In this document: positions 34,725-42,534 of the stretch, piece after piece
Layout of the letters: each line of letters opens with the position of its first letter
How positions within the stretch are numbered: the first letter of the stretch is position 1
Notes under the pieces: model-generated
What the model saw: only the letters and a program-made list of their open reading frames with translations
Databases searched by the model: none
Told to the model about the DNA's origin: nothing
Program-made: the position numbers and the translations under genes
Source: Halococcus sediminicola
Lineage (GTDB): Archaea; Halobacteriota; Halobacteria; Halobacteriales; Halococcaceae
DNA: 64,000 nt
NCBI RefSeq assembly: GCF_000755245.1
Contig: NZ_BBMP01000026.1
Span: forward strand, 124,001-188,000
Direction: 5' to 3'

Positions 34725-35261
34725 GTGTACGAGGTCGAATGCAAGGTCGCCGCCCGCCACGAACCCGTCCGCGAACGACTCGCGGCGCTCGACGCCGACC
34801 CCATCGATACCGTCGAGCAGGCGGATACCTACTACGACGCCCCCCATCGGAGTTTCCCCGAGACCGACGAGGCGCTCAGAGTCCGTCGGGAGGGCGAAAC
34901 GACGCGACTCACCTACAAGGGACCGCTCGTGGATGCCCATTCGAAGACCCGCGCCGAGCACGAGACGGCGGTCGAGGACGGCGAGACGATGGCGAGACTT
35001 CTCGATGCGCTCGGGTTCACGCCCGCGGCGACCGTCGAGAAGGAGCGCGAGAAGTTCCGCTGTCGGGGGTACACCGTCGCCCTCGATACAGTTTCGGGTC
35101 TCGGCGAGTTCGTCGAGGTCGAGGACGGGGCGGCGAGCGAGGGCGACATCGAGCGCGTCCGCGATGGCGCGCGCGACCTGCTCGCGGCGCTCGACTGTGA
35201 CCCCGACGAACAGATCCGGCGGTCGTATCTCGGAATGCTGTTGGCAACCGCCGACGAATAA
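34725..35261 (+). CDS. CYTH-domain protein (class IV adenylate cyclase / thiamine-triphosphatase-like)
   Basis: A 178-residue CYTH protein. It begins YEVECKV, the ExExK signature that binds triphosphate and metal, followed by TYYDAPHRSF, ALRVRREGETTRLTYKGP and 'ALDTVSGLGEFVEVE'. The tunnel fold acts on triphosphorylated substrates: adenylate cyclase, thiamine triphosphatase and tripolyphosphatase are all known activities. Often annotated CyaB in archaea, with little proof of cAMP synthesis. The start is GTG at 34725, supported by a weak TATA-like element 28 nt upstream. Confidence 0.85.
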   Translation: MYEVECKVAARHEPVRERLAALDADPIDTVEQADTYYDAPHRSFPETDEALRVRREGETTRLTYKGPLVDAHSKTRAEHETAVEDGETMARLLDALGFTPAATVEKEREKFRCRGYTVALDTVSGLGEFVEVEDGAASEGDIERVRDGARDLLAALDCDPDEQIRRSYLGMLLATADE

Positions 35262-35298
35262 CTACTGGTTATCTCCCGGGACGGGAAGGTTTCCGCAA

Positions 35299-35305
35299 GT
35301 TATAG
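35299..35305 (+). promoter_or_regulatory. TATA-like element of the SAM synthetase gene
   Basis: GTTATAG centred 28 nt upstream of the ATG at 35330. Confidence 0.5.
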
Positions 35306-35329
35306 GCCGTGCGACGGCGAACCCACTTC

Positions 35330-36529
35330 ATGACCGAACGAAACGTTCGCGTGGCGGCGCTCGACCGGCCGGCCGCCGAGGACGAGCCGGTCGAAATCGT
35401 CGAACGAAAGGGCATCGGCCATCCCGATTCGCTGTGTGACGGCATCGCCGAGAGCGTCTCGCGCGCGCTCGCGGCGGCGTATCTCGACCGCGTCGGTCGA
35501 GTGTTACACTACAACACCGACGAGACGCAACTGGTCGCCGGCAGCGCCAAACCCGCCTTCGGCGGCGGCGAGGTACTCGAACCCATCTACGTGCTCATCG
35601 TCGGGCGCGCGACCAGCGAGTACGAGGGCACCACCATTCCCACCGAACCCATCGCGCTCCGGGCGGCCCGCCAGTATCTCGAAGCGCACGTGCCCGAACT
35701 CGAAATCGGGACTGACATCGTCGTCGACGTGAAACTCGGCGAGGGCAGCGGCGACCTCCGGGACGTCTTCGGCGAGGGCGGCGTGGCGATGGCAAACGAC
35801 ACGAGCTATGGCGTGGGTCATGCACCGCTCTCCGAAACCGAGCAGATCGTCCTGAACGCCGAGCGGCGACTCACGGGTGAGTACGCCACCGACCATCCCG
35901 AACTCGGGCCGGACGTGAAGGTGATGGGCAAGCGCGAGGGCGACGACATCGAGATCACTGTCGCGGCGGCGATGATCGACTCCTACATCGTGGACGCCGA
36001 CGCCTATGCCGAAGCGGTCGAGGAGGTCCGCGAGTACGTCGCGGACGTCGCCGACGAGTACACCGACCGGGCGGTCTCCATCCACGTGAACACCGCCGAC
36101 GATTACGACGCGGGTTCGATATACCTCACTACCACAGGGACGAGCGCCGAACAGGGCGACGACGGTTCGGTGGGACGGGGCAACCGTGCGAACGGACTCA
36201 TCACGCCGAATCGCTCGATGAGCATGGAGGCGACCTCGGGGAAGAATCCCGTGAATCACATCGGCAAGATCTACAACCTCCTGAGCACCGAGATCGCCGA
36301 GCGCGTCGTGAGCGAGGTGGCGGGCATCCGCGACCTCCGGGTACGACTCCTGAGCCAGATCGGCCGGCCCGTCGACCAGCCCCACGTCGCCGACATCCAC
36401 GTCAGCACCGAGGCGGGCGTCGCCGTCGGCGACGTCGAGGAGGAGATCCGAACCATCGTCGACCGCGAACTCGCCGACGTCACCGGCCTGACCGACCGCG
36501 TCATCGAGGGCGACGTCTCGACGTTCTGA
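35330..36529 (+). CDS. mat: S-adenosylmethionine synthetase (archaeal type)
   Basis: A 399-residue archaeal-type MAT, unlike bacterial MetK in sequence. Signatures include [21 protein letters not shown], '[21 protein letters not shown]', '[14 protein letters not shown]' and the C-terminal '[16 protein letters not shown]'. It makes SAM from ATP and methionine. The ATG at 35330 fits the TATA element 28 nt upstream and skips a short unrelated extension. It stands alone and is tail-to-tail with the NUDIX-IF2B gene. Confidence 0.95.
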   Translation: MTERNVRVAALDRPAAEDEPVEIVERKGIGHPDSLCDGIAESVSRALAAAYLDRVGRVLHYNTDETQLVAGSAKPAFGGGEVLEPIYVLIVGRATSEYEGTTIPTEPIALRAARQYLEAHVPELEIGTDIVVDVKLGEGSGDLRDVFGEGGVAMANDTSYGVGHAPLSETEQIVLNAERRLTGEYATDHPELGPDVKVMGKREGDDIEITVAAAMIDSYIVDADAYAEAVEEVREYVADVADEYTDRAVSIHVNTADDYDAGSIYLTTTGTSAEQGDDGSVGRGNRANGLITPNRSMSMEATSGKNPVNHIGKIYNLLSTEIAERVVSEVAGIRDLRVRLLSQIGRPVDQPHVADIHVSTEAGVAVGDVEEEIRTIVDRELADVTGLTDRVIEGDVSTF

Positions 36530-36550
36530 TCGATTGGAGCGGGACCGTCG

Positions 36551-37777
36551 TCACCACGACGCAAGCGCGTCCAATCGCGCGGCGCGCTCTTCGACCGCCG
36601 CCGCGTCGAGCGGGCCGTCCTCGGTGACGACTGTGATCAACTCCGCCGGCGTGCGGTCGAACGTCGGATTCACCACGTCGATGGCGGCGTCGCCGTCGTA
36701 GACGTCCCTGGGATCGCCGTCCTCGAAGCGCGCGTCGCCGGTGGTGATTTTGTCGTTCGCGGCGACGGCGTACACGGATACGTCCTCCCGAGCGGCGGCG
36801 ATGGCGATACCCCGTGTCCCGACCTTGTTCACGACGCTGCCGTCGGCCAGTATCGTATCGGCTCCGACGAGCACGCTATCGACCGTGTGCTCGGCGAGGA
36901 CGTGGGCGACGGCCGCGTCGGTCACGAGCGTCACCCGGCACTCTTTGGCGAGCGTTTCGGCGACACCGACGCCCTCGCGTGCGGGCCGCGACTCGGTGAC
37001 GATAACTCGCTCGATGTCGGCCTGTCGAAGCGCGTCCAGCACCGTGCCGGACCGCGAGAGGGTCAGGACGGTCCCGTCGAGCAGCGTGGCAGCCTCGTGG
37101 GCTGCGTTCGCGTCCGCATCGAACGCGCGCTCGATACCCGCCCGGGCCGACTCCTCGACCGCTTCCGGGGTTCGACCTACCCCGTCCATCGCCCGATCGA
37201 CGCGGTTTTCGACGACGACCATGCTCGGCCGCGCTTCCCGGAGGTCGTGCGCGAGCGCCGCGAGGTCGTTCCACCGGTCCGTTTCGTCGCCCGCTTCCGT
37301 CGCGAGCACGCCGGCGCGGTCCCGGAGCACCTCCAGTGCGCGCACCGACAGGTATGCCGAGCCGTGGTCGCCGTCCTCCCGTACGGTCTCGACCGTCGGC
37401 GCAACGCGCTCGTAGGCGTTCCAGAGGCCGGGCACCGTCTCACGGTGGTGGATTTCGGTCGGCGGGAGCCACTCGAATGTGTCGGTCCCGCCGATCTCGT
37501 CCATCCGTGAGTCATAGTCGAACAGATACGGATGGATTCGCCGACGTGTTTTTCGATCCGCCTCGACGACGAACGGCTCGCCCCGCCGGACGAACGAAAC
37601 GGCGTCACCGTCCGTCCACCCTCGAACTGCTTCGTGTGCGGCTTCGTCGGGGTCCCCATCCGCGTGGCTCACGAGTGCACTCCACCGATCGGCATCCGCG
37701 TCGGTTCCGTCGCCTCGCTCGGTGAGGAGTATCTCGCCACGATTTCGGAGGAAACAGGTGATGTGGGGCTTGTCCAT
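36551..37777 (-). CDS. Fusion of a degenerate NUDIX domain and an IF2B-family isomerase-like domain
   Basis: A 408-residue two-domain protein. Residues about 1-115 resemble a NUDIX hydrolase by fold (HITCFLRNRGEILLTER), but the expected Nudix box is replaced by GDPDEAAHEAVRGWTDGDA, lacking the REx2EE metal site. From about 120 the sequence matches the IF2B-alpha/MtnA/ribose-1,5-bisphosphate isomerase family, with 'VIVTESRPAREG', 'SVLVGADTILADGSVVNKVGTRGIA' and 'VYAVAANDKI'. The NUDIX part is probably a sensor. The C-terminal part may bind sugar phosphate or nucleotide. A 12-bp palindrome lies just upstream of its ATG. Confidence 0.75.
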   Translation of the reverse strand: MDKPHITCFLRNRGEILLTERGDGTDADADRWSALVSHADGDPDEAAHEAVRGWTDGDAVSFVRRGEPFVVEADRKTRRRIHPYLFDYDSRMDEIGGTDTFEWLPPTEIHHRETVPGLWNAYERVAPTVETVREDGDHGSAYLSVRALEVLRDRAGVLATEAGDETDRWNDLAALAHDLREARPSMVVVENRVDRAMDGVGRTPEAVEESARAGIERAFDADANAAHEAATLLDGTVLTLSRSGTVLDALRQADIERVIVTESRPAREGVGVAETLAKECRVTLVTDAAVAHVLAEHTVDSVLVGADTILADGSVVNKVGTRGIAIAAAREDVSVYAVAANDKITTGDARFEDGDPRDVYDGDAAIDVVNPTFDRTPAELITVVTEDGPLDAAAVEERAARLDALASW

Positions 37778-37782
37778 ACCGG

Positions 37783-37794
37783 GAGTAGCTACTC
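37783..37794. promoter_or_regulatory. 12-bp palindrome upstream of the NUDIX-IF2B gene
   Basis: GAGTAGCTACTC is perfectly symmetric and lies 6-17 nt upstream of the ATG at 37777, between the expected TATA position and the start. This is the right place for a repressor operator. Confidence 0.35.
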
Positions 37795-37902
37795 GTGGTG
37801 CTTCAAGATGGTGCGGAAGGGTGAGACGATGAGATACGTGTGTCGCCGGCGAGTGCTGGCGCGACCCGAAGTACCGAAGTGGCCACCCGGCGATTGCCGT
37901 GT

Positions 37903-38655
37903 ATGAACGTCTCACCCGTCACGGATCTCCCCGAGATCGGTGCCGACGACGACCTCGCGGCACTCGTCGCCGAGCAGGTCGACGTCGACGTCGACGTGGT
38001 CTGCGTGGCGAGCACCGTCGTCTCGAAAGCCGAAGGCCGGGCGCGCGATCTCGCCGACTTCCCGGCCGGCCCGCGCGCACACGAGATCGCCGACCGGCTG
38101 GCCGAACTCTCCGGCGACGAGAAAGACCCCCGGTTCGCACAGGCCGTCTTGGAGGAGAGCACCGAGCTCCTGATGGACGAGCCGTTCCTCCTGACCGAGA
38201 CGCGCTTCGGACACGTCTCGGTGAACGCCGGTATCGACCGCTCGAACGTTCCCGACAACGACATCCTCCTGCTCCCGAAGCACCCGAGCGAGAGTGCACG
38301 CCGGCTCAACGAGCAACTCGACGTTCCGGTGATCGTCACCGACACCTGTGGGCGACCGTTCCGACACGGCCAGCGCGGCGTGGCCATCGGCTGGGCCGGC
38401 CTGCCCGCCAGCCGCGACTGGCGCGGCGAACACGACCGCGACGACCGCGAACTCGGCGTCACAGTAGAGTCCGTGGTAGACGAACTCGCGGCGGCGGCGA
38501 ACCTCGTGCTCGGCGAGGGTGCGGGCGGGAACCCCGTCGCCGTCGTGGATGGATTCGACATGGACGAGTTCGCCGGGAGCGACAACCTGTTTCGCGCCGT
38601 CGACGGTGATTTCGTCCGACAGGCGCTTCGGGAGTGGTCGTATGCAGGGAATTGA
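37903..38655 (+). CDS. cofE: Coenzyme F420-0:L-glutamate ligase
   Basis: A 250-residue CofE. Characteristic regions are VDVVCVASTVVSKAEGRARDL, 'NAGIDRSNVPDNDILLLPKHPSESARRL', 'VTDTCGRPFRHGQRGVAIGWAG' and the C-terminal 'NLFRAVDGDFVRQALREW'. It adds glutamates to F420-0 using GTP. The ATG at 37903 gives the family's start. It overlaps mer by 14 nt, so the F420 biosynthetic enzyme and an F420-dependent reductase are translationally linked. Confidence 0.93.
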   Translation: MNVSPVTDLPEIGADDDLAALVAEQVDVDVDVVCVASTVVSKAEGRARDLADFPAGPRAHEIADRLAELSGDEKDPRFAQAVLEESTELLMDEPFLLTETRFGHVSVNAGIDRSNVPDNDILLLPKHPSESARRLNEQLDVPVIVTDTCGRPFRHGQRGVAIGWAGLPASRDWRGEHDRDDRELGVTVESVVDELAAAANLVLGEGAGGNPVAVVDGFDMDEFAGSDNLFRAVDGDFVRQALREWSYAGN

Positions 38656-39622
38656 ACTCACGCCCGAGCGGCCCACGGAGCGCACCGTCGAACTCGGCGA
38701 ACGGGCCGCAGGGGCGGGTTTCGATACGATCTTCGCGAGCCATCACTACAACAATCGCGACCCCTTCGCCGCCCTGACGTTGCTCGCAGAGCGCACCGAC
38801 GACATCCGACTCGGCCCGGGCGTGACCAACCCCTACGAGACCCACCCCGTGACGCTCGCCTCGCGGGTGGCGACGCTCGACGAACTCTCTGACGGGCGGG
38901 CGGTCTTCGGCGTCGGTCCGGGCGACCCCTCGACGCTCGAAAACCTCGGTCTCAGCGAGCGGCGCGGGCTTCGCTCGGTGCTCGAATCGTTCGACATCGC
39001 TAGAGAACTCTGGGCCGGCGAGCGCGTCGATCACGATGGAACCTTCAGCGCACGCGACGCCGGTCTGAACTACGATGTCGGGGAAATCCCGGTCTACGTC
39101 GGCGGCGAGGGACCCCATATGTGTCGGATGGCCGCCAAACACGCCGACGGACTGCTCTTTAATGGATCCCATCCCGACGACATCGCGTGGGCCGCCGATC
39201 AGGTCGAGCAGGGTCTCGACGAGCGACCCGACGAGTATGGTGAGTTCGACTTCACGGCGTACGCGAGCGTGAGCATCGCCGAGGACGGCGACGCCGCACG
39301 CGAGGCCGCCCGCCCGCCGGTGGCGTTCATCGCGGCGGGTGCGCCCGAACCAGTCCTGGAGCGCCACGGACTCGACGGCGAACGCGCCGAGGCAATCGGC
39401 GAGGCGATCTCGGCCGGCGAGTTCGAGACGGCCGTCGACCGTGTGAGCGAGGCGATGATCACTGCGTTCTGTATGGCCGGCACGCCCGATACCGTCGAGT
39501 CACGACTGTCGGCGGTGCTCGAACACGCCGACAGCATCGTCGTCGGTTCGCCGCTCGGTCCCGACGTGGAGAGCGCTATCGACCTTGCTGGGGCGGTGTG
39601 CGACCGAAATTATCGGGAATGA
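38642..39622 (+). CDS. mer: F420-dependent methylene-tetrahydromethanopterin reductase-like (Mer)
   Basis: A 326-residue luciferase-like F420 enzyme. Mer hallmarks are visible: 'SHHYNNRDPFAALTLLAERT', 'LGPGVTNPYETHPVTLASRVATLDEL', 'FGVGPGDPSTLENLGL' and 'VYVGGEGPHMCRMAAKHADGLLFNGS'. In methanogens Mer reduces methylene-H4MPT; in haloarchaea, which use folates, the homologue is thought to act as a methylene-tetrahydrofolate reductase. It overlaps cofE by 14 nt. Its last 47 bases overlap the end of a membrane protein gene on the other strand. Confidence 0.88.
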   Translation: MQGIELTPERPTERTVELGERAAGAGFDTIFASHHYNNRDPFAALTLLAERTDDIRLGPGVTNPYETHPVTLASRVATLDELSDGRAVFGVGPGDPSTLENLGLSERRGLRSVLESFDIARELWAGERVDHDGTFSARDAGLNYDVGEIPVYVGGEGPHMCRMAAKHADGLLFNGSHPDDIAWAADQVEQGLDERPDEYGEFDFTAYASVSIAEDGDAAREAARPPVAFIAAGAPEPVLERHGLDGERAEAIGEAISAGEFETAVDRVSEAMITAFCMAGTPDTVESRLSAVLEHADSIVVGSPLGPDVESAIDLAGAVCDRNYRE

Positions 39623-39797
39623 GTCCCGAGAGCAGTCCACCGATCGCGAGATAGGCGAACAGCCCGAACGCGACGAGCCAGACGAGCGTGCTTGACAGTA
39701 TCAACAGTGCCGAAACCGGGTCGCCGAGGGCGACCTCGGTCACGATGTTCGTCAACTCGACGAGATTGCCGAACAGTTCGACGACGATGTTTGCCAT
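39576..39797 (-). CDS. Small membrane protein overlapping the 3' end of mer
   Basis: A 73-residue protein with hydrophobic segments at about 5-22 (weak) and 28-58, then a polar tail (IPDNFGRTPPQQGR). No family recognised. Its stop lies 47 nt inside mer, antisense. The strong hydrophobic pattern argues for a real gene rather than a shadow, but support is limited. Confidence 0.5.
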   Translation of the reverse strand: MANIVVELFGNLVELTNIVTEVALGDPVSALLILSSTLVWLVAFGLFAYLAIGGLLSGLIPDNFGRTPPQQGR

Positions 39798-39827
39798 ATC
39801 CCGTCTTGCTGGCGTGGGTACTTGTGC

Positions 39828-40220
39828 CTACTGTCCCGCTTCCTTCCAGATGATCCCCTCGAAGCGCGCGTTCATCACTCGACCGTTCGGACGGCGACAG
39901 ACGACCGCACAGGCGACGTCGTACCTGTCGTCTCGCTCGTCGACGTTCTCGGTCGTCACTTCGCAGGTGATGGGCTGGCCGGTGTAGACGGGCTCGAGGA
40001 ACTCGAACTCCATCGAGCGTGCGAGCACGCCGAGATCGCCGCCGATCTTCGTGGGTAGCGTCGCCGTAAGCAAGCCCTGCACGACGAGTCGCCCCTCCGC
40101 GTCGGGCTCCGAATGAATGGCCTGCTGGTCGCCCGAGACCTCACCGAATCGCTCGACATCCGCGTGGGTGAACGTGCGCTCGAACGTGTGCACGTCGCCT
40201 TCTTCGGGTTTCGATGACAT
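39828..40220 (-). CDS. MaoC-like hotdog dehydratase
   Basis: A 130-residue hotdog-fold protein. 'FTHADVERFGEVSGDQQAIHSEPD' is the MaoC/(R)-specific enoyl-CoA hydratase active-site region: Asp and His are present (catalytic D...H pattern), followed by GRLVVQGLLTATLPTKIGGD. The family hydrates enoyl-CoA or acts as an acyl dehydratase. It is divergent from a crotonase-type enoyl-CoA hydratase gene (90 bp apart), which supports a role in acyl-CoA metabolism. Confidence 0.82.
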   Translation of the reverse strand: MSSKPEEGDVHTFERTFTHADVERFGEVSGDQQAIHSEPDAEGRLVVQGLLTATLPTKIGGDLGVLARSMEFEFLEPVYTGQPITCEVTTENVDERDDRYDVACAVVCRRPNGRVMNARFEGIIWKEAGQ

Positions 40221-40310
40221 AGCTACCCATATCGGTGCGGGCAGGTTAAATCCCGGCGACCGGGCGACGAGAAGCGAACGACTATGCTCCCGGTCCTCGT
40301 TGTCCGGCGC

Positions 40311-41078
40311 ATGACGTGGGAGACCATCGACCTCGACATCGAGGACGGCGTGGCGACCATCACCGTCGACCGGCCCGACAGACTGAACGCGATGAACGTC
40401 GAAACCCTCGAAGCGCTCGCCGAAGCGCTCGACGAGGCCCGCGACGCCCGCGCACTCGTGCTCACGGGGGCCGGCGACGACGCGTTCGTCGCTGGTGCGG
40501 ACATCGGTTACATGGCCGAACTCTCGGTCGCCGAAGCACAGGCCTACGCCGAACTCGGCCATCGCGTCGCCGACACCATCGAGACGTTCCCCTGTCCCGT
40601 GATCGCCGCCGTCAACGGCTACGCCTTCGGCGGCGGCTGCGAACTCGCGCTCGCGGCCGACCTACGGGTCGCCGCCGAGAGCGCCGTGCTCGGCCAGACC
40701 GAGATCGACCTCGGCATCGTCCCCGGTTGGGGCGGCACCCAGCGTCTTTCGCAACTGGTCGGCGACGAGCGCGCCCGCCGACTGGTCTTCTTCGGCGAGC
40801 GCGTGGGGGCGACCGAAGCCCACGAGATCGGACTGGTCGGCGAGGTGGTCGCCGACGACGATCTCGACGCACACGTCGCCGAGATGGCCGCCGACCTCGC
40901 GGCGAAGCCCAAGCACGCCCTCGAAGCCGCTAAAGAGTCGCTGAATCAGGTCCACGAATCGCACCTCTCGGCGGGGCTGACCTACGAGCGCCGCCTCTGG
41001 AGCGGTCTCTTCGGGACGCACGACCAGCGCGAAGGCATGACGGCGTTCGTCGAAAACCGCGACCCCGACTTCGAGTAA
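40311..41078 (+). CDS. Enoyl-CoA hydratase/isomerase (crotonase family), plus-strand copy
   Basis: A 255-residue crotonase. The oxyanion-hole strand is 'FVAGADIGYMAE'; the second is 'NGYAFGGGCELALAADLRVAAES'; the acid residues lie in 'GQTEIDLGIVPGWGGTQRLSQLVG' (Glu and Gly as in enoyl-CoA hydratase). It likely hydrates trans-2-enoyl-CoA. The ATG at 40311 is preferred over one nine codons upstream, where similarity is absent. It differs from the second crotonase at 41737, which has a less standard active site. Confidence 0.9.
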   Translation: MTWETIDLDIEDGVATITVDRPDRLNAMNVETLEALAEALDEARDARALVLTGAGDDAFVAGADIGYMAELSVAEAQAYAELGHRVADTIETFPCPVIAAVNGYAFGGGCELALAADLRVAAESAVLGQTEIDLGIVPGWGGTQRLSQLVGDERARRLVFFGERVGATEAHEIGLVGEVVADDDLDAHVAEMAADLAAKPKHALEAAKESLNQVHESHLSAGLTYERRLWSGLFGTHDQREGMTAFVENRDPDFE

Positions 41079-41110
41079 GCTTCGGCGAACCGACGGCGGT
41101 CGACCCCGGC

Positions 41111-41119
41111 GTTTAAATC
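41111..41119 (+). promoter_or_regulatory. TATA-like element of tfs
   Basis: GTTTAAATC centred 29 nt upstream of the tfs ATG at 41144, a near-ideal haloarchaeal TATA at leaderless distance. Confidence 0.6.
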
Positions 41120-41143
41120 CGACCGCGCGTGTACCTATCGAGT

Positions 41144-41464
41144 ATGGAGTTCTGCGACGAGTGCGGCTCAATGATGAAGACCGACGGCGACGAGTGGGTC
41201 TGCAGCAACTGTGGCTTCACCAAACCGCGCGACGACGCCGCAGAAGCAGCGATGACGACGACAGAGGGCCAAGAAGAGACCGAAGTCATCGACGTCAGCG
41301 ACGCCGAGGACCGGGGCCTCCCCACGACCGAAGTCCACTGCCCCGAGTGCGGCAACGACGAGGCCTACTGGTACATGCAACAGATCCGCTCGGCCGACGA
41401 ATCGGAGACCCGGTTCTTCGTCTGTACGGAGTGTGAACACCGCTGGCGCGAGGACGATCACTAA
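41144..41464 (+). CDS. tfs: Transcription factor S (TFIIS/RPB9-like cleavage factor)
   Basis: A 106-residue TFS. An N-terminal zinc ribbon (FCDECGSMM...WVCSNCGF) is followed by a linker and the C-terminal TFIIS-type ribbon, with CPECGNDEAYWYMQQIRSADE, containing the two acidic catalytic residues that reach the polymerase site, and FVCTECEHRWRED. It stimulates RNA cleavage in backtracked polymerase. All eight Cys are present. It ends with a T-run terminator. Confidence 0.95.
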   Translation: MEFCDECGSMMKTDGDEWVCSNCGFTKPRDDAAEAAMTTTEGQEETEVIDVSDAEDRGLPTTEVHCPECGNDEAYWYMQQIRSADESETRFFVCTECEHRWREDDH

Positions 41465-41472
41465 ACACCCAC

Positions 41473-41478
41473 TTTTTT
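41473..41478 (+). terminator. T-run terminator after tfs
   Basis: Six consecutive T residues start 9 nt after the tfs stop codon. Confidence 0.5.
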
Positions 41479-41736
41479 ACAGAGGGTCCTCCCGCGCGCT
41501 CGCTCCGCTCGCGCTCGGTCGAACCCTCTCCAAAAACCTGGACTAAAAACACCCGCTCGCGCGGACATCAACCACCCACCAACCGCACAACACCGCCGAA
41601 GCCCTCACCGCGCGCTCCCTGCGGTCGCTACTCGCTCACTCCGTTCGCTCGCGCGGTTCGCCCTTCATCCGCCAAGGCCCACACCGCAACCGCCGCGACC
41701 GCACCGCAACCGCCGGCCGCAGCCGGCGACCGCCGG
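41479..41736. repeat. Low-complexity GC-rich intergenic stretch between convergent genes
   Basis: Contains short imperfect repeats such as CGCTCGCTCCGCTCGCGCTC, GCTCACTCCGTTCGCTCGCG and repeated ACCGCAACCGCC units, ending with a CCGGC-rich inverted stretch. It holds no convincing gene and separates the tfs and enoyl-CoA hydratase ends. Such degenerate simple repeats are common between convergent genes in high-GC haloarchaea. Confidence 0.4.
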
Positions 41737-42534
41737 CTACTGTCCCTCGAAATCAGGCTTCTCGCCGGCCATGAACGACTCGGCACCCTCGCGGTGGTCG
41801 TCGCTCTCGAAGACGGCGGCCTGCGCGGCGGCCTCGTTCTCCATCGCCTGGTCGAGCGAACTCTCGAAGCCCTGCCGAACGAGCCGCTTCGAGGTCCGCA
41901 GCGCCACGGTCGGCCCGGTGGCGATCGTCTCGACGAACTCGTCGGCGCGCTCGTCGAACTCCTCGTCGGGATAGACGTGGTTGAACAGCCCCAGTCGCTC
42001 GGCGCGCTCGGCCTCGACGAGTTCCCCAGTAAGAACGAGTTCTTGGGCCGTGTTCTCGCCGACGATTCGTGGGAGAAGATAGGAAGTCCCCGAATCGACC
42101 GCCAGCCCGACTTGCCGGAAGCCGAAACTAATTTTCGACTCCGTGCTCGCTAGCTGCACGTCACACGCGATGGCGAGGTTCGCGCCCGCGCCGAAGGCGA
42201 TCCCGTCGATTTTCGCCACGGTAGGGAGCGAAAACTCCGCGACGCGCTTCACTGCGCGGCTGGTCTCCTGACTGATGTGGCGCACCGATTCGTCGAGCGT
42301 CACGCCGCCCGCCAGCCGCTCGGACATCGCGTTGACGTCCCCACCCGCCGAGAACGCCCCGCCAGCGCCCGTGACGACCAGACAGCGCGCGTCGCTGCCC
42401 TCCAACTCCGCGAGCGCGTCGATGATGCCCGCCGAGATGTCCTCGGTGAGCGCGTTGCGTACCGATGGACGATTCAATGTCAACGTCGCCACGCCGTCCT
42501 CGATGTCGACCAGCACGGCATCCTCGTCGCTCAT
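41737..42534 (-). CDS. Enoyl-CoA hydratase/isomerase (crotonase family), minus-strand copy
   Basis: A 265-residue crotonase with 'GAGGAFSAGGDVNAMSERLAGG' and 'DGIAFGAGANLAIACDVQLASTESKISFGFRQVGL'. The second region carries FGFRQVGL in place of the acid-containing GQPEI/LG of classical hydratases, so an isomerase, thioesterase or ring-cleaving reaction is equally possible. It overlaps the acyl-CoA ligase by 4 nt and probably acts on the CoA ester that ligase makes. Confidence 0.87.
   Translation of the reverse strand: MSDEDAVLVDIEDGVATLTLNRPSVRNALTEDISAGIIDALAELEGSDARCLVVTGAGGAFSAGGDVNAMSERLAGGVTLDESVRHISQETSRAVKRVAEFSLPTVAKIDGIAFGAGANLAIACDVQLASTESKISFGFRQVGLAVDSGTSYLLPRIVGENTAQELVLTGELVEAERAERLGLFNHVYPDEEFDERADEFVETIATGPTVALRTSKRLVRQGFESSLDQAMENEAAAQAAVFESDDHREGAESFMAGEKPDFEGQ

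Noticed and set aside
41479-41736. Possible regulatory RNA from repeated GC-rich units
   Set aside because: The repeats are short, imperfect and on both sides of convergent stops; they look like ordinary low-complexity spacer.
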